A DNA stretch of 64,000 nt from an uncultured bacterium (GTDB lineage Bacteria; Cyanobacteriota; Vampirovibrionia; Gastranaerophilales; Gastranaerophilaceae): the NCBI GenBank assembly GCA_900551915.1, contig URXT01000006.1, positions 26,436 through 90,435 of the forward strand, in the 5' to 3' direction. Below the pieces are notes generated by a model that worked only from the letters and a program-made list of their open reading frames with translations, did not search any database and was not told where the DNA came from. The translations under genes and the position numbers were made by a program. Shown here in pieces: positions 45,601 through 54,146 of this stretch (position 1 is its first letter; each line of letters opens with the position of its first letter).

Positions 45601-46211
45601 TCAAATGCTGCTACTAAATCTTCAAGAGTTATTTGTTCCCCCTTTGAAGATTTTTCTAAACAGTGATAAAATTGGCTTTGTGCAGTATGAGTATCTTCTG
45701 AAGAACCAACTAGAAAAGAAAATCTCTTAGCCGGAGTGAGTTCTACTGCTGTTTTTCTTTTCTTTTTACCATTAGATTTCTCAACAATTTCGGTAACATA
45801 GTTCATTTGAACAAGAGAAAATCGCCAGTCAGGAGAAATTTCGCCTTGAGAATCTTCAGAATAAAATGCAACTAATGCTGCGTCCATTAAGTAATTACGG
45901 CTATTATTAAGATATCTAGCAACAAAATTTCTTTGTGCTGTTCGAGCTCTGTCGACAGAAGTAGTTTTTCTAAGCTTTACTGCTAATACTGTTAGTACAT
46001 TTTCATCAAATTCAGATGTTGAATATTTATATTTGCAAATACGTTTTGCACTTTTTATAAATTCTCTATACTCATTCGGTAATTGTATTTGTCCTTCTTT
46101 TGTAAAATCTGCATCAGGTAATAAATCATGTATAAAAATTTTAAATTGATCTTCATTATATTCTCTATTAAAAGTATCATTTACAATATTTTTATTGAAA
46201 TTATTAACCAT
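42693..46211 (-). CDS. Eco57I/PglX-like adenine-specific DNA methyltransferase with switchable specificity domain
   Basis: A 1,172-residue protein. An N-terminal helical region (~1-400) precedes the gamma-type N6-adenine methyltransferase core: GAFYTPREIVHYM (~405), the SAM motif VCDPAIGSGAFPVGMMNEI (~518) and catalytic IVIGNPPYVQL (~733). The C-terminal ~310 residues are a TaqI-C-like target-recognition region, of which the last 212 lie inside the invertible segment. No nuclease motif is evident; cutting may come from the coupled helicase-PLD protein. ATG overlaps that gene's stop (TAATG) and has AAGGAG upstream. BREX PglX and type IIL enzymes share this architecture. Confidence 0.92.
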   Translation of the reverse strand: MVNNFNKNIVNDTFNREYNEDQFKIFIHDLLPDADFTKEGQIQLPNEYREFIKSAKRICKYKYSTSEFDENVLTVLAVKLRKTTSVDRARTAQRNFVARYLNNSRNYLMDAALVAFYSEDSQGEISPDWRFSLVQMNYVTEIVEKSNGKKKRKTAVELTPAKRFSFLVGSSEDTHTAQSQFYHCLEKSSKGEQITLEDLVAAFDIEKVSKEFFEKYKELYGKLLNELTRLYDTDKDIKRDFDEHSIIKEDFAKKTMGQLVFLYFIQKKGWLGVPKDGIWGQGDKKFLRNVFEKDKRYISNYDNFFNDVLEHLFYEALAQKRENNDWFDRLNCRIPFLNGGLFEPVNGYEYEVTNLTIDNGIFKDIFDTFDLYNFTVKEDEPLEKEVAVDPEMLGKVFENLLPENTRKGNGAFYTPREIVHYMCQESLINYLYNKLNTKIVKLSSEKQAEQQSLFKKNKIKQMVLTEEIFEENFSREDISFLIRKGDSIYSNSNVKETMPDSIINSASIIDEALSTIKVCDPAIGSGAFPVGMMNEIVRVRATLSKYIGKPDRAVYDLKRNAIEKSIYGVDIDPGAVEIAKLRFWLSLVVDEENTANIKPLPNLDYKIMQGNSLITSYEGIDFDEIVANQPTEKQLDLFASKSEKITEKISQKQHEFLKTPYATKKREIKQEIEDLIIELVKTKFEEKAEKEGKSKDFYEEKIRNFAQNKGNRNFFPWQLFFADAFDNGGFDIVIGNPPYVQLQKFKGDPVQKLYKDAGFKVHDSNGDIYCLFYEKGIDILRKNGCLCYITSNKWMRAGYGEKLRTYFATKTNPIRLIDFGGVSVFETATVDVNILLVQKSQNLRNTMACTIESKMKRLNNLSIYISQNSIPQKFDSSSWCILNPIEQSIKNKIESIGTPLKDWDININYGVKTGLNEAFIIDGAKKDELIAQDPKSAEIIRPILRGRDIQRYSYNFADKWLIATFPSRHYNIDEYPAIKEYLLSFDKRILEQSGEKNIDGIEGNNARKKTCNKWFETQDSIAYWDDFSKQKLVWAETIKIYFYGRRNYPRFCAVDENFYLDKTTFFMPLENNLYFLGILNSKLSEYLLDNGYCNLLGPGSRGLQKNLIEQFPMIQRNRNSKIIQQIELLLQKVWQTEIDNDTQIEIDELVFELYNITQTEKSYIYELMLKNT
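43332..43624 (-). repeat. Right arm of the 293-bp inverted repeat
   Basis: It lies within the expressed methyltransferase gene, immediately after MKRLNNLS in the protein. It is the exact inverse of 41833-42125. Confidence 0.93.
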
Positions 46212-49200
46212 TATTCTCCTTTCTTATATAAAAATTCAGACAGTACAATCTCTCTTTTTTGAGAAGTTTTTTCGGACTTATTTTTCTCATCTTGATATAA
46301 ATAGATATCAGGAACAATTGATTTTATACCTGCTAGTAATTTAATATCGTCAAATTCATTTTCAAAGAAATTATTTAACTTTTTAGCTATTGCATCTGCA
46401 ATTTTTCTGTTTCCAAATGCATTGATTACAGTCTGCAAATAAACTTTTTCATCTTGTGTATATTTTGGACAATTTAAAAGTCCTTTCAAATCTTTAACTA
46501 TTTTGTCCATTTTAGAGCGACCCTTTCTTACCATCATCGGCTCAGTATCAATAGGCTGCCCAAATAATTCTTTGTTTTTAGCAAGAAAATCAAAATATCT
46601 GTTTGGAAGTTGTTTCATTTTTTCATTAGGTTCGCATTCAAAATATTTAACAGCCTCATCAAAAGGTATTTCAACAGACGCATCTCCCTTTGTAATACAG
46701 AATTTGCGTAATTTACCTTTTCTAAAGAAGGTAATTAAGGAATCAGAAGAAATATCATCATAATCTTTTGCAGTTCTTATTTTCTTGGGAAGTTCAGCTA
46801 TTTTTGCATACAAGTCAGTTTTTTTATCTCTTATATTTCTTAATATAGAAATATATTTTAACTCTGGGCTTTCTTCATCATCTTCATTAAATGTTTCTTT
46901 GGATTTTAGAGTCCTGTATAACTGTTCCCCTCTTAAATTATATGATTCAACTTCTTCCTCTTCGCTTAAATATTTTGCATCTTCACCTAAAGCATTATGA
47001 AAGGCTTGAATTTTTGCAATAATACTATTTTCAAGTCCCAATTGTTTATCGGTTTCTGATGTTGGGAAAAAGTTAAAAATATAGACCTTGTCGTGTTTTG
47101 TCCCAACACGGTTAACACGCCCTACTCTTTGCAGGACTCTGGTTGGATTCCAAGGTAAGTCATAATTTACTATAATATTTGAACGATGCAGGTTTATACC
47201 TTCTGCCAATACATCGGTTGTTATTAATAATTTAATTTTATCTTCTTGTTCATATTCTTTTTGATTTGGGTCATAGTTATATTTTATAACATCTTTTAAT
47301 TCATCTTTTTGCCCTGAAGAATAATATAATACAGAATCTCCATATTCATCTTTTAGAATATTATATAAGTTTGCAGCAGTTTCTGCGGATTCTGTAAAAA
47401 TTACTATTTTTTTATCTTTTAATAATTTATTCGAATGCAGCTGACTTATAAATTCTTCTTGTTTATAATCATGCTTTATTGATTGCCATTCGGATAATAA
47501 CTCTTTCAATAAAGATAAATCTTGTTTAATATTTTTTATAAAATCTTTGCTGAAATCAGCTGAAGAAAATATTTCAAGTTCTTTTTCTTTGCCTTTTTCC
47601 AATAAATCTTCTATTGTTTTTGTATCGTCATCAATATAGTCTAGAACGTTGATATCTTTGCTAATATAGACTGAACCTGATTCATACATTTTAATCATTT
47701 TTTCATGAGACTTGATTGAACGTTTTAATGTCATTTCAAACGCATATTTGGAACTTTCAAGTCTTTTTACCAAACGGCTTTTCATAAAGCCCACGTTATT
47801 TCTTTGTTGAGTTTCTTCAAAAGCAGTTAATTGTTTATTTGTTAAATATGTTTTTGGAGCATACCTTGCATATGTTAATTTTTCATTTTTTGGTGTATCT
47901 TTAGTTCCAATTGTTTTTATTGTTTTTTCAAATACTTCATTTGTATGTGTATCAAATTCGTAAACAAGCCTTTCTGGGGTTTGAACTTCAGGGAAAAATA
48001 AACCTTGTTTCTTTATATCCTTTTGAAAATATTTCTTTATGTCAGTTCTGGTTCTTCTTATCATTAAATATTTAAGAATTTTATCTCTAACTTCCTGAGA
48101 AACTCTTTTTACGGCATTTATATATTCAGGAGAATCTTTACCTCCGCATTGCTTTTCTATAGTTTTAATTTCATTTCGTCTATTCGCAAAAAATGCTTCT
48201 AAATTCGGTAAACCAGGTATATCACTATCAACAGGATTTTGGAATAGTGATATCAAATGGTAAAAGTCAAAAAATGTGTTATTTAAAGGAGTAGCACTAA
48301 TTAAAATAACTTTTTTATTTAAGCAAATTCTTTTTATTAAATCATATTGAGTATTATTTCCATTTCTAAATCTGTGAGCCTCATCTATGAAGATATAATC
48401 ATATAACTTTTCACCACAAGCATCTGCTTTCTCAATTCTATTGGCAATTTTTTGCAACATTCCGCTTGATTCAATATCATAATTCTTAGATTTTATGTCA
48501 AAATCTTTAAATGCACCTATCCAGTTTGGAATAATTGGAGGAGGTGCTATAACTAAAATTTTTCCTGTTAAAATTTTAGCATACATAGCTGCAATATAAG
48601 TTTTACCTAAACCAACAACATCTGAAATAAATACACCATTATATTCTTTCACAATTTTGTCAATCTTTGCGATTGCATTTACTTGATAATCAAGTTTCAA
48701 GTAGTTATCCGGCAAATCATCCTTTGTAAAAATGTTCTCTATATTAATTTCGTCATAAAAATATTCGTATAAAAATTTTAAATAAATTTCATACGGTGTT
48801 ATTTTTTCATTTAACCAAGTCTTTGTTTCAATAGCATCAATATAATCATCTGATATCGGGATGGCTTTTTCCCATAATTCTTCAAATCTTTCTAGCGCAT
48901 ATTTTACATCAGGGGTATCTTTTAACTCTACATTAAATTCATACTGGGCATTTAATCCATTTTCAGTAAAATTGCTTGAACCTGTTATTACAGAACCATA
49001 TATTGGCATATCCTCATTATATCTTGTAATATACACTTTTGCATGGATATTTTTTTCACGACAAGCCCTAAGTTCTAATTTCCCAGCTTGCAAAAGCTCT
49101 TTAAATTTTTTTACACCAAAATCAATGTTTTCTGTATCTTCAGAATTTTCAAATTCTCTTTTTATTTCTTCCTTAAATTGTTCTTTTATTTTAATTTGAG

Positions 49201-49456
49201 AATTAAAATCCAGTTTTTGCTGTCTGATAGTTTCAATAGCATCAAAAACTTGCCTGTCAACATTGATTCCAACTAATATTCTTATTTTTTCGACTTTATC
49301 AAAAGATTTATATAATCTATGAAAACCGCTTGTACGAAAATAACCCACCAGAGCATCAAAATACTGAGCATTTTTCAGCGTATGATTAAAACGTTCATAC
49401 AAATTAGAACCATCAGAATTTGTAAAAAACCTAGTATCTGTACTGTTACAAGCCAT
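46211..49456 (-). CDS. PLD-nuclease/SNF2-type helicase of a restriction or defence system
   Basis: A 1,081-residue protein. The N-terminal phospholipase-D-like domain has the HxK and GSSNFTENGL pieces (HAKVYITRY ~137, GSSNF ~157). An SF2/SNF2 ATPase follows: Walker A VVGLGKTYIAA (~279), IFIDEAHRFRN (~357), SATPLNNTFFDFYHLISL (~396), and a C-terminal helicase half with TTDVLAEGINLHRS and RVGRVNRVGTKHDKVYIF. It probably translocates on DNA and cleaves through the PLD domain, with specificity from the downstream methylase. GGAGG precedes ATG. It is the first gene of the operon and divergent from the KAP NTPase. DISARM DrmD and CglI-type systems are relatives in parts. Confidence 0.9.
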   Translation of the reverse strand: MACNSTDTRFFTNSDGSNLYERFNHTLKNAQYFDALVGYFRTSGFHRLYKSFDKVEKIRILVGINVDRQVFDAIETIRQQKLDFNSQIKIKEQFKEEIKREFENSEDTENIDFGVKKFKELLQAGKLELRACREKNIHAKVYITRYNEDMPIYGSVITGSSNFTENGLNAQYEFNVELKDTPDVKYALERFEELWEKAIPISDDYIDAIETKTWLNEKITPYEIYLKFLYEYFYDEINIENIFTKDDLPDNYLKLDYQVNAIAKIDKIVKEYNGVFISDVVGLGKTYIAAMYAKILTGKILVIAPPPIIPNWIGAFKDFDIKSKNYDIESSGMLQKIANRIEKADACGEKLYDYIFIDEAHRFRNGNNTQYDLIKRICLNKKVILISATPLNNTFFDFYHLISLFQNPVDSDIPGLPNLEAFFANRRNEIKTIEKQCGGKDSPEYINAVKRVSQEVRDKILKYLMIRRTRTDIKKYFQKDIKKQGLFFPEVQTPERLVYEFDTHTNEVFEKTIKTIGTKDTPKNEKLTYARYAPKTYLTNKQLTAFEETQQRNNVGFMKSRLVKRLESSKYAFEMTLKRSIKSHEKMIKMYESGSVYISKDINVLDYIDDDTKTIEDLLEKGKEKELEIFSSADFSKDFIKNIKQDLSLLKELLSEWQSIKHDYKQEEFISQLHSNKLLKDKKIVIFTESAETAANLYNILKDEYGDSVLYYSSGQKDELKDVIKYNYDPNQKEYEQEDKIKLLITTDVLAEGINLHRSNIIVNYDLPWNPTRVLQRVGRVNRVGTKHDKVYIFNFFPTSETDKQLGLENSIIAKIQAFHNALGEDAKYLSEEEEVESYNLRGEQLYRTLKSKETFNEDDEESPELKYISILRNIRDKKTDLYAKIAELPKKIRTAKDYDDISSDSLITFFRKGKLRKFCITKGDASVEIPFDEAVKYFECEPNEKMKQLPNRYFDFLAKNKELFGQPIDTEPMMVRKGRSKMDKIVKDLKGLLNCPKYTQDEKVYLQTVINAFGNRKIADAIAKKLNNFFENEFDDIKLLAGIKSIVPDIYLYQDEKNKSEKTSQKREIVLSEFLYKKGE

Positions 49457-49582
49457 TAAGAACCTCCGAAGCTACTTTATTGTAACATAAAATTTAAAAC
49501 TTATCATAATTAAGAATTTTAAATATTTAGATTCCCGTAAAAGACATTTGTAGTAAAATTATTTTATTAAAGGGGATTGTGT

Positions 49583-52500
49583 ATGACTAAAAATTTATTT
49601 TTACAAGATTCTAATAATGACCATAACACCAAAGATAGTTTTGGAATACATACAAAAATTGCTGAAACAATTACTGATATAGCTAAAAATGAAACTTTAT
49701 TAAAGTCATCTTTTAATTTGGGATTATTTGGCTCTTGGGGAAGTGGTAAAAGTTATATCGTTGATAAAATCATAAGCAATTTAAAAGAGGATTACATTAC
49801 TTTTTATGTTGATGTTTGGAAGTATGTAGGTCACCCTTTGATGAGAAGCATATTATTTGATATAGATTCTCAATTAAAAGAAAAACAACTTGATGTTTAT
49901 AAAGATGGTTATATTGATAAGAACAAAGAAACTTTAGAAAAAAAATTATATGCAGAATCAGAATTCAATGAAGAAATAAAACTCGATTGGCAAGAAATAT
50001 GGCAAAAGATAAAACCAATCTTAATATCGCTATTAATTATAAGTGGGATTATATTAATAATATCAATGATTTGTTATTTTAATGGTAATAGTTGGTTAAA
50101 AGCATTAAGTATTCCCATATTTTCAGGTTTAGGCTTTGTAACTGCTCCAATGCTTTTTGTATATCTATTAAAATCACAGCTAAAGAATCTTGTAAAAACT
50201 GTATTCTGTAGTAAAAAAATTAAAACGTATGCATATAAACCAACTTTTTCACCTGAACAATTTGAAGCAATATTCTCTGATATTGTCAAAAATATAACAA
50301 CAAATAAAAAAATGCTTATTATATTTGATAATTTAGATAGATGCGAACCCCAATATGCATATGAAACATTATCGGCAATTAAAACTTTTATGGATAAAGA
50401 AAATTGCTTTTATATAATTCCGTGTGATGATATAGCAATAAAAAAATATATAAGCTTAAATTACAATATTATTAATAACGACAATGAAGATAATAATGAT
50501 AATGCCGATAAAAAATTCTGCAATGAAGTAGGAGATGAGTTTTTTGATAAACTATTTAATACATATATAAGAATCCCGCATTTGCAAGAAATTGATAGAG
50601 ATATTTTTATCGAAGAACAATTAAAAGAATTATCTATATATAGGGATATTGAAACAAATATTTCTGAAATAAAGCAAATATTATTTTATGGTTATAATGG
50701 GGCTACTCCTAGACAAATAAAAAGATTTATTAATGATTTTTCATTAAATTACCAATTAGCTCAAAATATTGACCCAGAACATACTTTTTTATTAAAAGAT
50801 TTAACTTTGTTTACGGTTATGATGGTGATAAAACAAAAATGGAGTAATGTTGAATCAGAGTTAATTGTAACTCCTGACTTATTTTCAGTTAAAAATTGTA
50901 AAGAATATTCAAAGTTTATAAACAGAGTTAAAAACCTTTTACCTAAAAACATTCCATCGATAATGTCTTTTATATATATGAAAGATGCAATAGATGTAAA
51001 ATCTATATCCAATAATTTAAAACAAGGTAAGTTAATACAAGACATAAATGACAATTCTGTGATTATAATAAAAAATGAAATACAGAATATGATAGATAAT
51101 AATGAAAAACTATATTTACAACAAACTGCATCATCTTTGTTTAATATTTTATATCAATCTAAAAATTTAAAAGAAAATAATAAAAATATGTTGATAAAAT
51201 ACCTAGGTGATATCTTATCACTAGAAGATATTAACTTTATTGATTTTATTAATCAAAACAAAACTGTAATTGATGAAATAGTTCTATATATTAAAGAAAT
51301 GAGAGATTTTAACAAAGATAAAGTTAAACAAAAAATTTCAGATGTGTTGAGGTTAAATCAGGAGATAGACAAAAACATAAACAAGGAACAATGTTTAGAT
51401 TGTGAAAATAAAATAAAATTATTTAAAAATGTTTTGGGGCATAATGAAATAATTGACAACTTATATATAAGTAAAGTATTTAGAGATATTAGCGAAATAT
51501 CACAAATTGATGAACCTATGCAAAAGTATGTAGAGATATTGGGAGAACAGGGTAAACTATCTTTAATTCCGTCATCTTTTATAAATTTGATTATAAAATC
51601 AATTTCAAAAGACTCTTTTTCAGAAAACGTATATAATTGCTTAAAAAACTTCAACAGAAAAACACTTCCTGAACAGAATAAAAAAGTATTAGCTCAAAGA
51701 TTAAATACTATAATTTCAGAAATTTCTTCGCAAATGAGTGTGTTTTACAATAAAGAAAATCTGTTTAATGGTTTAAATACGGCTATTAAATTGATAGACG
51801 ATTCTTCTTTTGATAAAAGTGAAATAAGTCAATTCAATAATGTTTTGTATAACTTTATACAAAATCTAATGTCTTATAAACCTCAAATGACAATGGATTT
51901 TTTAATTGAAGCTCTGCGTTTTATAACAGTGGAAAATGATTCATCTTATGATGCAATATTGAGAAAATGCTTGCAACCAGTGGATAATCAGAAAATATTT
52001 GCAAATAGACTAGAAGAATTAAACAACAAAGAGTATGTTGAAAAAATAATAGACTGTCAGGCTTCAAAACAATTTTTATTCAATTTTGTAGAAATCAGAA
52101 AAATTTGTGTTCAATTAATGCAAGATTCTCTTTCAGATTGTTATGAGAAGTTATTAAGAGAAAAAGATGATAAAATGGATGATTTAAAAACATTATTAGA
52201 AATAAAAGAAAAATATCATACGGAACTAAATAAAAGTGAATTTAAAACCTTTATTTTTTCCAAATATTTTAACCCTGATAACTTAGAGAAATCATATTCA
52301 TTATTGGAATTATTGAATATGTACAATATAAAAGCCACAGAACAAGATTTTAGTACTATTAAAAATAGTACATTAGAAGCATACAAAAGAGACCCTAAAA
52401 GTGGCATTAGGTTCTTAAAAATAGCTAGTGAAACGCTTACTGAAAAACAATTTAATAAGATATTTTTATCTCCATTGTTGAAATTTATAAATAGTGAATT

Positions 52501-52774
52501 ACAGGCAACTAAATCGGTAGGAATATATTCTAATATCGTTTCAATTTTTAATCCCCAATTAGTTGTAAATAATGTTGATATTCTAAAAGAATTAATTACT
52601 CAATTACTGGAAGATGGGCAAGAAGCTAATGAATATGAATTAGCTGTACAAATAATTAATTATTTAAGTCAAAATTCCATATTAGTTGAAGAATTCAAGG
52701 AAATTGTTCAAAGTAAAACAAATCTTATAAGCAAGGAAGGACAAGATATTATTACAGAAATTTATAATAAATAA
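49583..52774 (+). CDS. KAP-family P-loop NTPase, membrane-anchored
   Basis: A ~1,063-residue protein. The KAP NTPase core has Walker A GLFGSWGSGKSYIVDKI (about 48-64) and Walker B MLIIFDNLDRCEP (~243-255). It is interrupted, as usual in this family, by two transmembrane helices (about 143-165 and 172-197). A long helical C-terminal half (~450-1063) has no known motif and may be a sensor or effector scaffold. ATG 49583 has AAGGGG seven bases ahead. It shares a 126-bp divergent intergenic region with the helicase-methylase operon, which suggests one defence module. Confidence 0.85.
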   Translation: MTKNLFLQDSNNDHNTKDSFGIHTKIAETITDIAKNETLLKSSFNLGLFGSWGSGKSYIVDKIISNLKEDYITFYVDVWKYVGHPLMRSILFDIDSQLKEKQLDVYKDGYIDKNKETLEKKLYAESEFNEEIKLDWQEIWQKIKPILISLLIISGIILIISMICYFNGNSWLKALSIPIFSGLGFVTAPMLFVYLLKSQLKNLVKTVFCSKKIKTYAYKPTFSPEQFEAIFSDIVKNITTNKKMLIIFDNLDRCEPQYAYETLSAIKTFMDKENCFYIIPCDDIAIKKYISLNYNIINNDNEDNNDNADKKFCNEVGDEFFDKLFNTYIRIPHLQEIDRDIFIEEQLKELSIYRDIETNISEIKQILFYGYNGATPRQIKRFINDFSLNYQLAQNIDPEHTFLLKDLTLFTVMMVIKQKWSNVESELIVTPDLFSVKNCKEYSKFINRVKNLLPKNIPSIMSFIYMKDAIDVKSISNNLKQGKLIQDINDNSVIIIKNEIQNMIDNNEKLYLQQTASSLFNILYQSKNLKENNKNMLIKYLGDILSLEDINFIDFINQNKTVIDEIVLYIKEMRDFNKDKVKQKISDVLRLNQEIDKNINKEQCLDCENKIKLFKNVLGHNEIIDNLYISKVFRDISEISQIDEPMQKYVEILGEQGKLSLIPSSFINLIIKSISKDSFSENVYNCLKNFNRKTLPEQNKKVLAQRLNTIISEISSQMSVFYNKENLFNGLNTAIKLIDDSSFDKSEISQFNNVLYNFIQNLMSYKPQMTMDFLIEALRFITVENDSSYDAILRKCLQPVDNQKIFANRLEELNNKEYVEKIIDCQASKQFLFNFVEIRKICVQLMQDSLSDCYEKLLREKDDKMDDLKTLLEIKEKYHTELNKSEFKTFIFSKYFNPDNLEKSYSLLELLNMYNIKATEQDFSTIKNSTLEAYKRDPKSGIRFLKIASETLTEKQFNKIFLSPLLKFINSELQATKSVGIYSNIVSIFNPQLVVNNVDILKELITQLLEDGQEANEYELAVQIINYLSQNSILVEEFKEIVQSKTNLISKEGQDIITEIYNK

Positions 52775-52791
52775 AGCACACTGGAGGGTAT

Positions 52792-53202
52792 ATGAGAAAA
52801 TTTTTAGTTTTATTACTAATGTTATTCTTTGCAAATGTTGCTTTTGCAGTGAATTCTTATGACCGATATGGTCAAAAAACTGGTTCTTATAGGCAAACAA
52901 CTTCAGGCTACAATTCTTATGACAGATACAGTTCTAAAACAGGCTCTTATAAAGAAACTTCCTCTGGCTATAACAAGTATGACAAATATGGACAAAAGAC
53001 TGGAAGCTATAAAAAGACATCCTCAGGATATAATTCCTATGATAAGTATGGACAGAAAACGGGTAGTTACAAAACAAATTCTAATGGGGTAACTACAAAA
53101 TACAATAAATACGGTCAAAAAGTAGGTTCCTTCAAAAAAGACTCATCCGGTAGAATTACCGAATACGACAAATACGGTAGAAAAGTCGGAAGCTATAAAT
53201 AA
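52792..53202 (+). CDS. Secreted Tyr/Gly/Lys repeat protein
   Basis: A 136-residue protein: signal peptide (MRKFLVLLLMLFFANVAFA) and then six ~20-residue tandem repeats of the form YDKYGQKTGSYKxTSSGYNS, with a tail of two diverged units. The repeats exist at DNA level as ~60-bp units. Tyr- and Lys-rich repeats of this kind could be a surface or matrix polymer, or bind sugars or wall. It is 17 bp after the KAP gene with GGAGGG before ATG, so it may be in the same transcript even though its role looks different. Confidence 0.7.
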   Translation: MRKFLVLLLMLFFANVAFAVNSYDRYGQKTGSYRQTTSGYNSYDRYSSKTGSYKETSSGYNKYDKYGQKTGSYKKTSSGYNSYDKYGQKTGSYKTNSNGVTTKYNKYGQKVGSFKKDSSGRITEYDKYGRKVGSYK

Positions 53203-53234
53203 TTACTTTTAAGCCTATTAGCACAATGAAATTT

Positions 53235-53774
53235 CTACAAATAAAAATTCATATAACTTTCGTCGATTGTGTCTTGTTCAATTCCTATATATCGAAGCGT
53301 TACTGATGGGGAGGAATGGTTAAAGATTTTTTGCAGGAGTACTATATCATTATATTTTTTATAATGATGATACCCAAAAGTCTTCCTCAAAGTATGTGTT
53401 CCAATTCTTTCCTTCACTCCAACAGCTTGTGCTGCCTTATTCAAAATTCTATACGCCTGTGCTCTATCAAGCCTACAATGTTTTTGTGTATAAAAAAGCG
53501 GTTGTTCACTCGGCAAACCTTCTACAAATAAATCAATCTCCTCTTTCAAAAACCTATTAAGCGGAAATTTCTTATACTTATTCGTCTTTTTCTCTCTAAT
53601 TTCAATATAATCTCTGTCCTTTACATCCCCAACATCAAGCGATAATATATCAGATATTCTGAGTCCTGTATTTATTCCAAAGCTGAAAAGCAGTGCATTT
53701 CTTGGCCTTTTTGCAAGATATTTTTTAATCTTTTGGATATCTTCTATCTTTTTTATAGGTTGTACTACATTCAT
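53235..53774 (-). CDS. Small tyrosine recombinase (FimB/FimE-sized)
   Basis: A 179-residue paralogue of the recombinases at 24984 and 16462. Catalytic residues are in NTGLRISDILSLD (Arg), EKKTNKYKKFP, THTLRKTFGYHHYKKY (HxxR), FNHSSPSVTLRYIGIEQ (His, then Tyr). It has a minimal N-terminal arm. No obvious target repeat is adjacent, but a palindromic element lies 90 bp upstream. The ribosome site is weak. Confidence 0.87.
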   Translation of the reverse strand: MNVVQPIKKIEDIQKIKKYLAKRPRNALLFSFGINTGLRISDILSLDVGDVKDRDYIEIREKKTNKYKKFPLNRFLKEEIDLFVEGLPSEQPLFYTQKHCRLDRAQAYRILNKAAQAVGVKERIGTHTLRKTFGYHHYKKYNDIVLLQKIFNHSSPSVTLRYIGIEQDTIDESYMNFYL

Positions 53775-53860
53775 TTTTAAACTCGCTTAATCACAGACAA
53801 TGATTGCTTCTTCCCTATAAAAAGTAAAGTCTAATGACACAAAATTTAAACACTTGAGTT

Positions 53861-54007
53861 TGCGGAAAAATTGACATTTTTCTCGCAAACTGCGGGGAAC
53901 GGTTTCGCATCAGGTTGTGTGCTATCCCGCACACGACCTGATACTCACACACCTAAGGTCGGATTTGAAAAATCTCAAAAATTTGTCAATTTTTGGATTT
54001 TTCCGCA
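53861..54007. repeat. MITE-like palindromic element
   Basis: 147 bp with perfect terminal inverted repeats TGCGGAAAAAT...ATTTTTCCGCA. Nested inside are a further inverted pair (TTGACA/TGTCAA-type arms) and a central hairpin ATCAGGTTGTGTGC-TATCCC-GCACACGACCTGAT (13 of 14 paired). It holds no coding frame. No clear target duplication is visible. The remaining sequence from 53775 to 54105 shows no gene. Confidence 0.6.
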
Positions 54008-54105
54008 TCCTCACCATTTAAACAGTGTTTAAATATCGTTTAAATAGCATTCAAAAACTTACGCCTGCAAAAATCCATTCACCCCTTCCTGCTCATACAT
54101 TTACC

Positions 54106-54142
54106 CCAAAATACAACACAACTTCATTTTGTTGTATTTTGG
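54106..54142 (-). terminator. Terminator of hipBA
   Basis: CCAAAATACAACA (54106-54118) pairs perfectly with TGTTGTATTTTGG (54130-54142), with an 11-nt loop, just after the hipA stop. Confidence 0.7.
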
Positions 54143-54146
54143 TAAA

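Noticed and set aside
52792-53202. CRISPR-like array
   Set aside because: The ~60-bp repeats are contiguous and in frame inside a gene, without spacers; no cas genes are present anywhere in the window.
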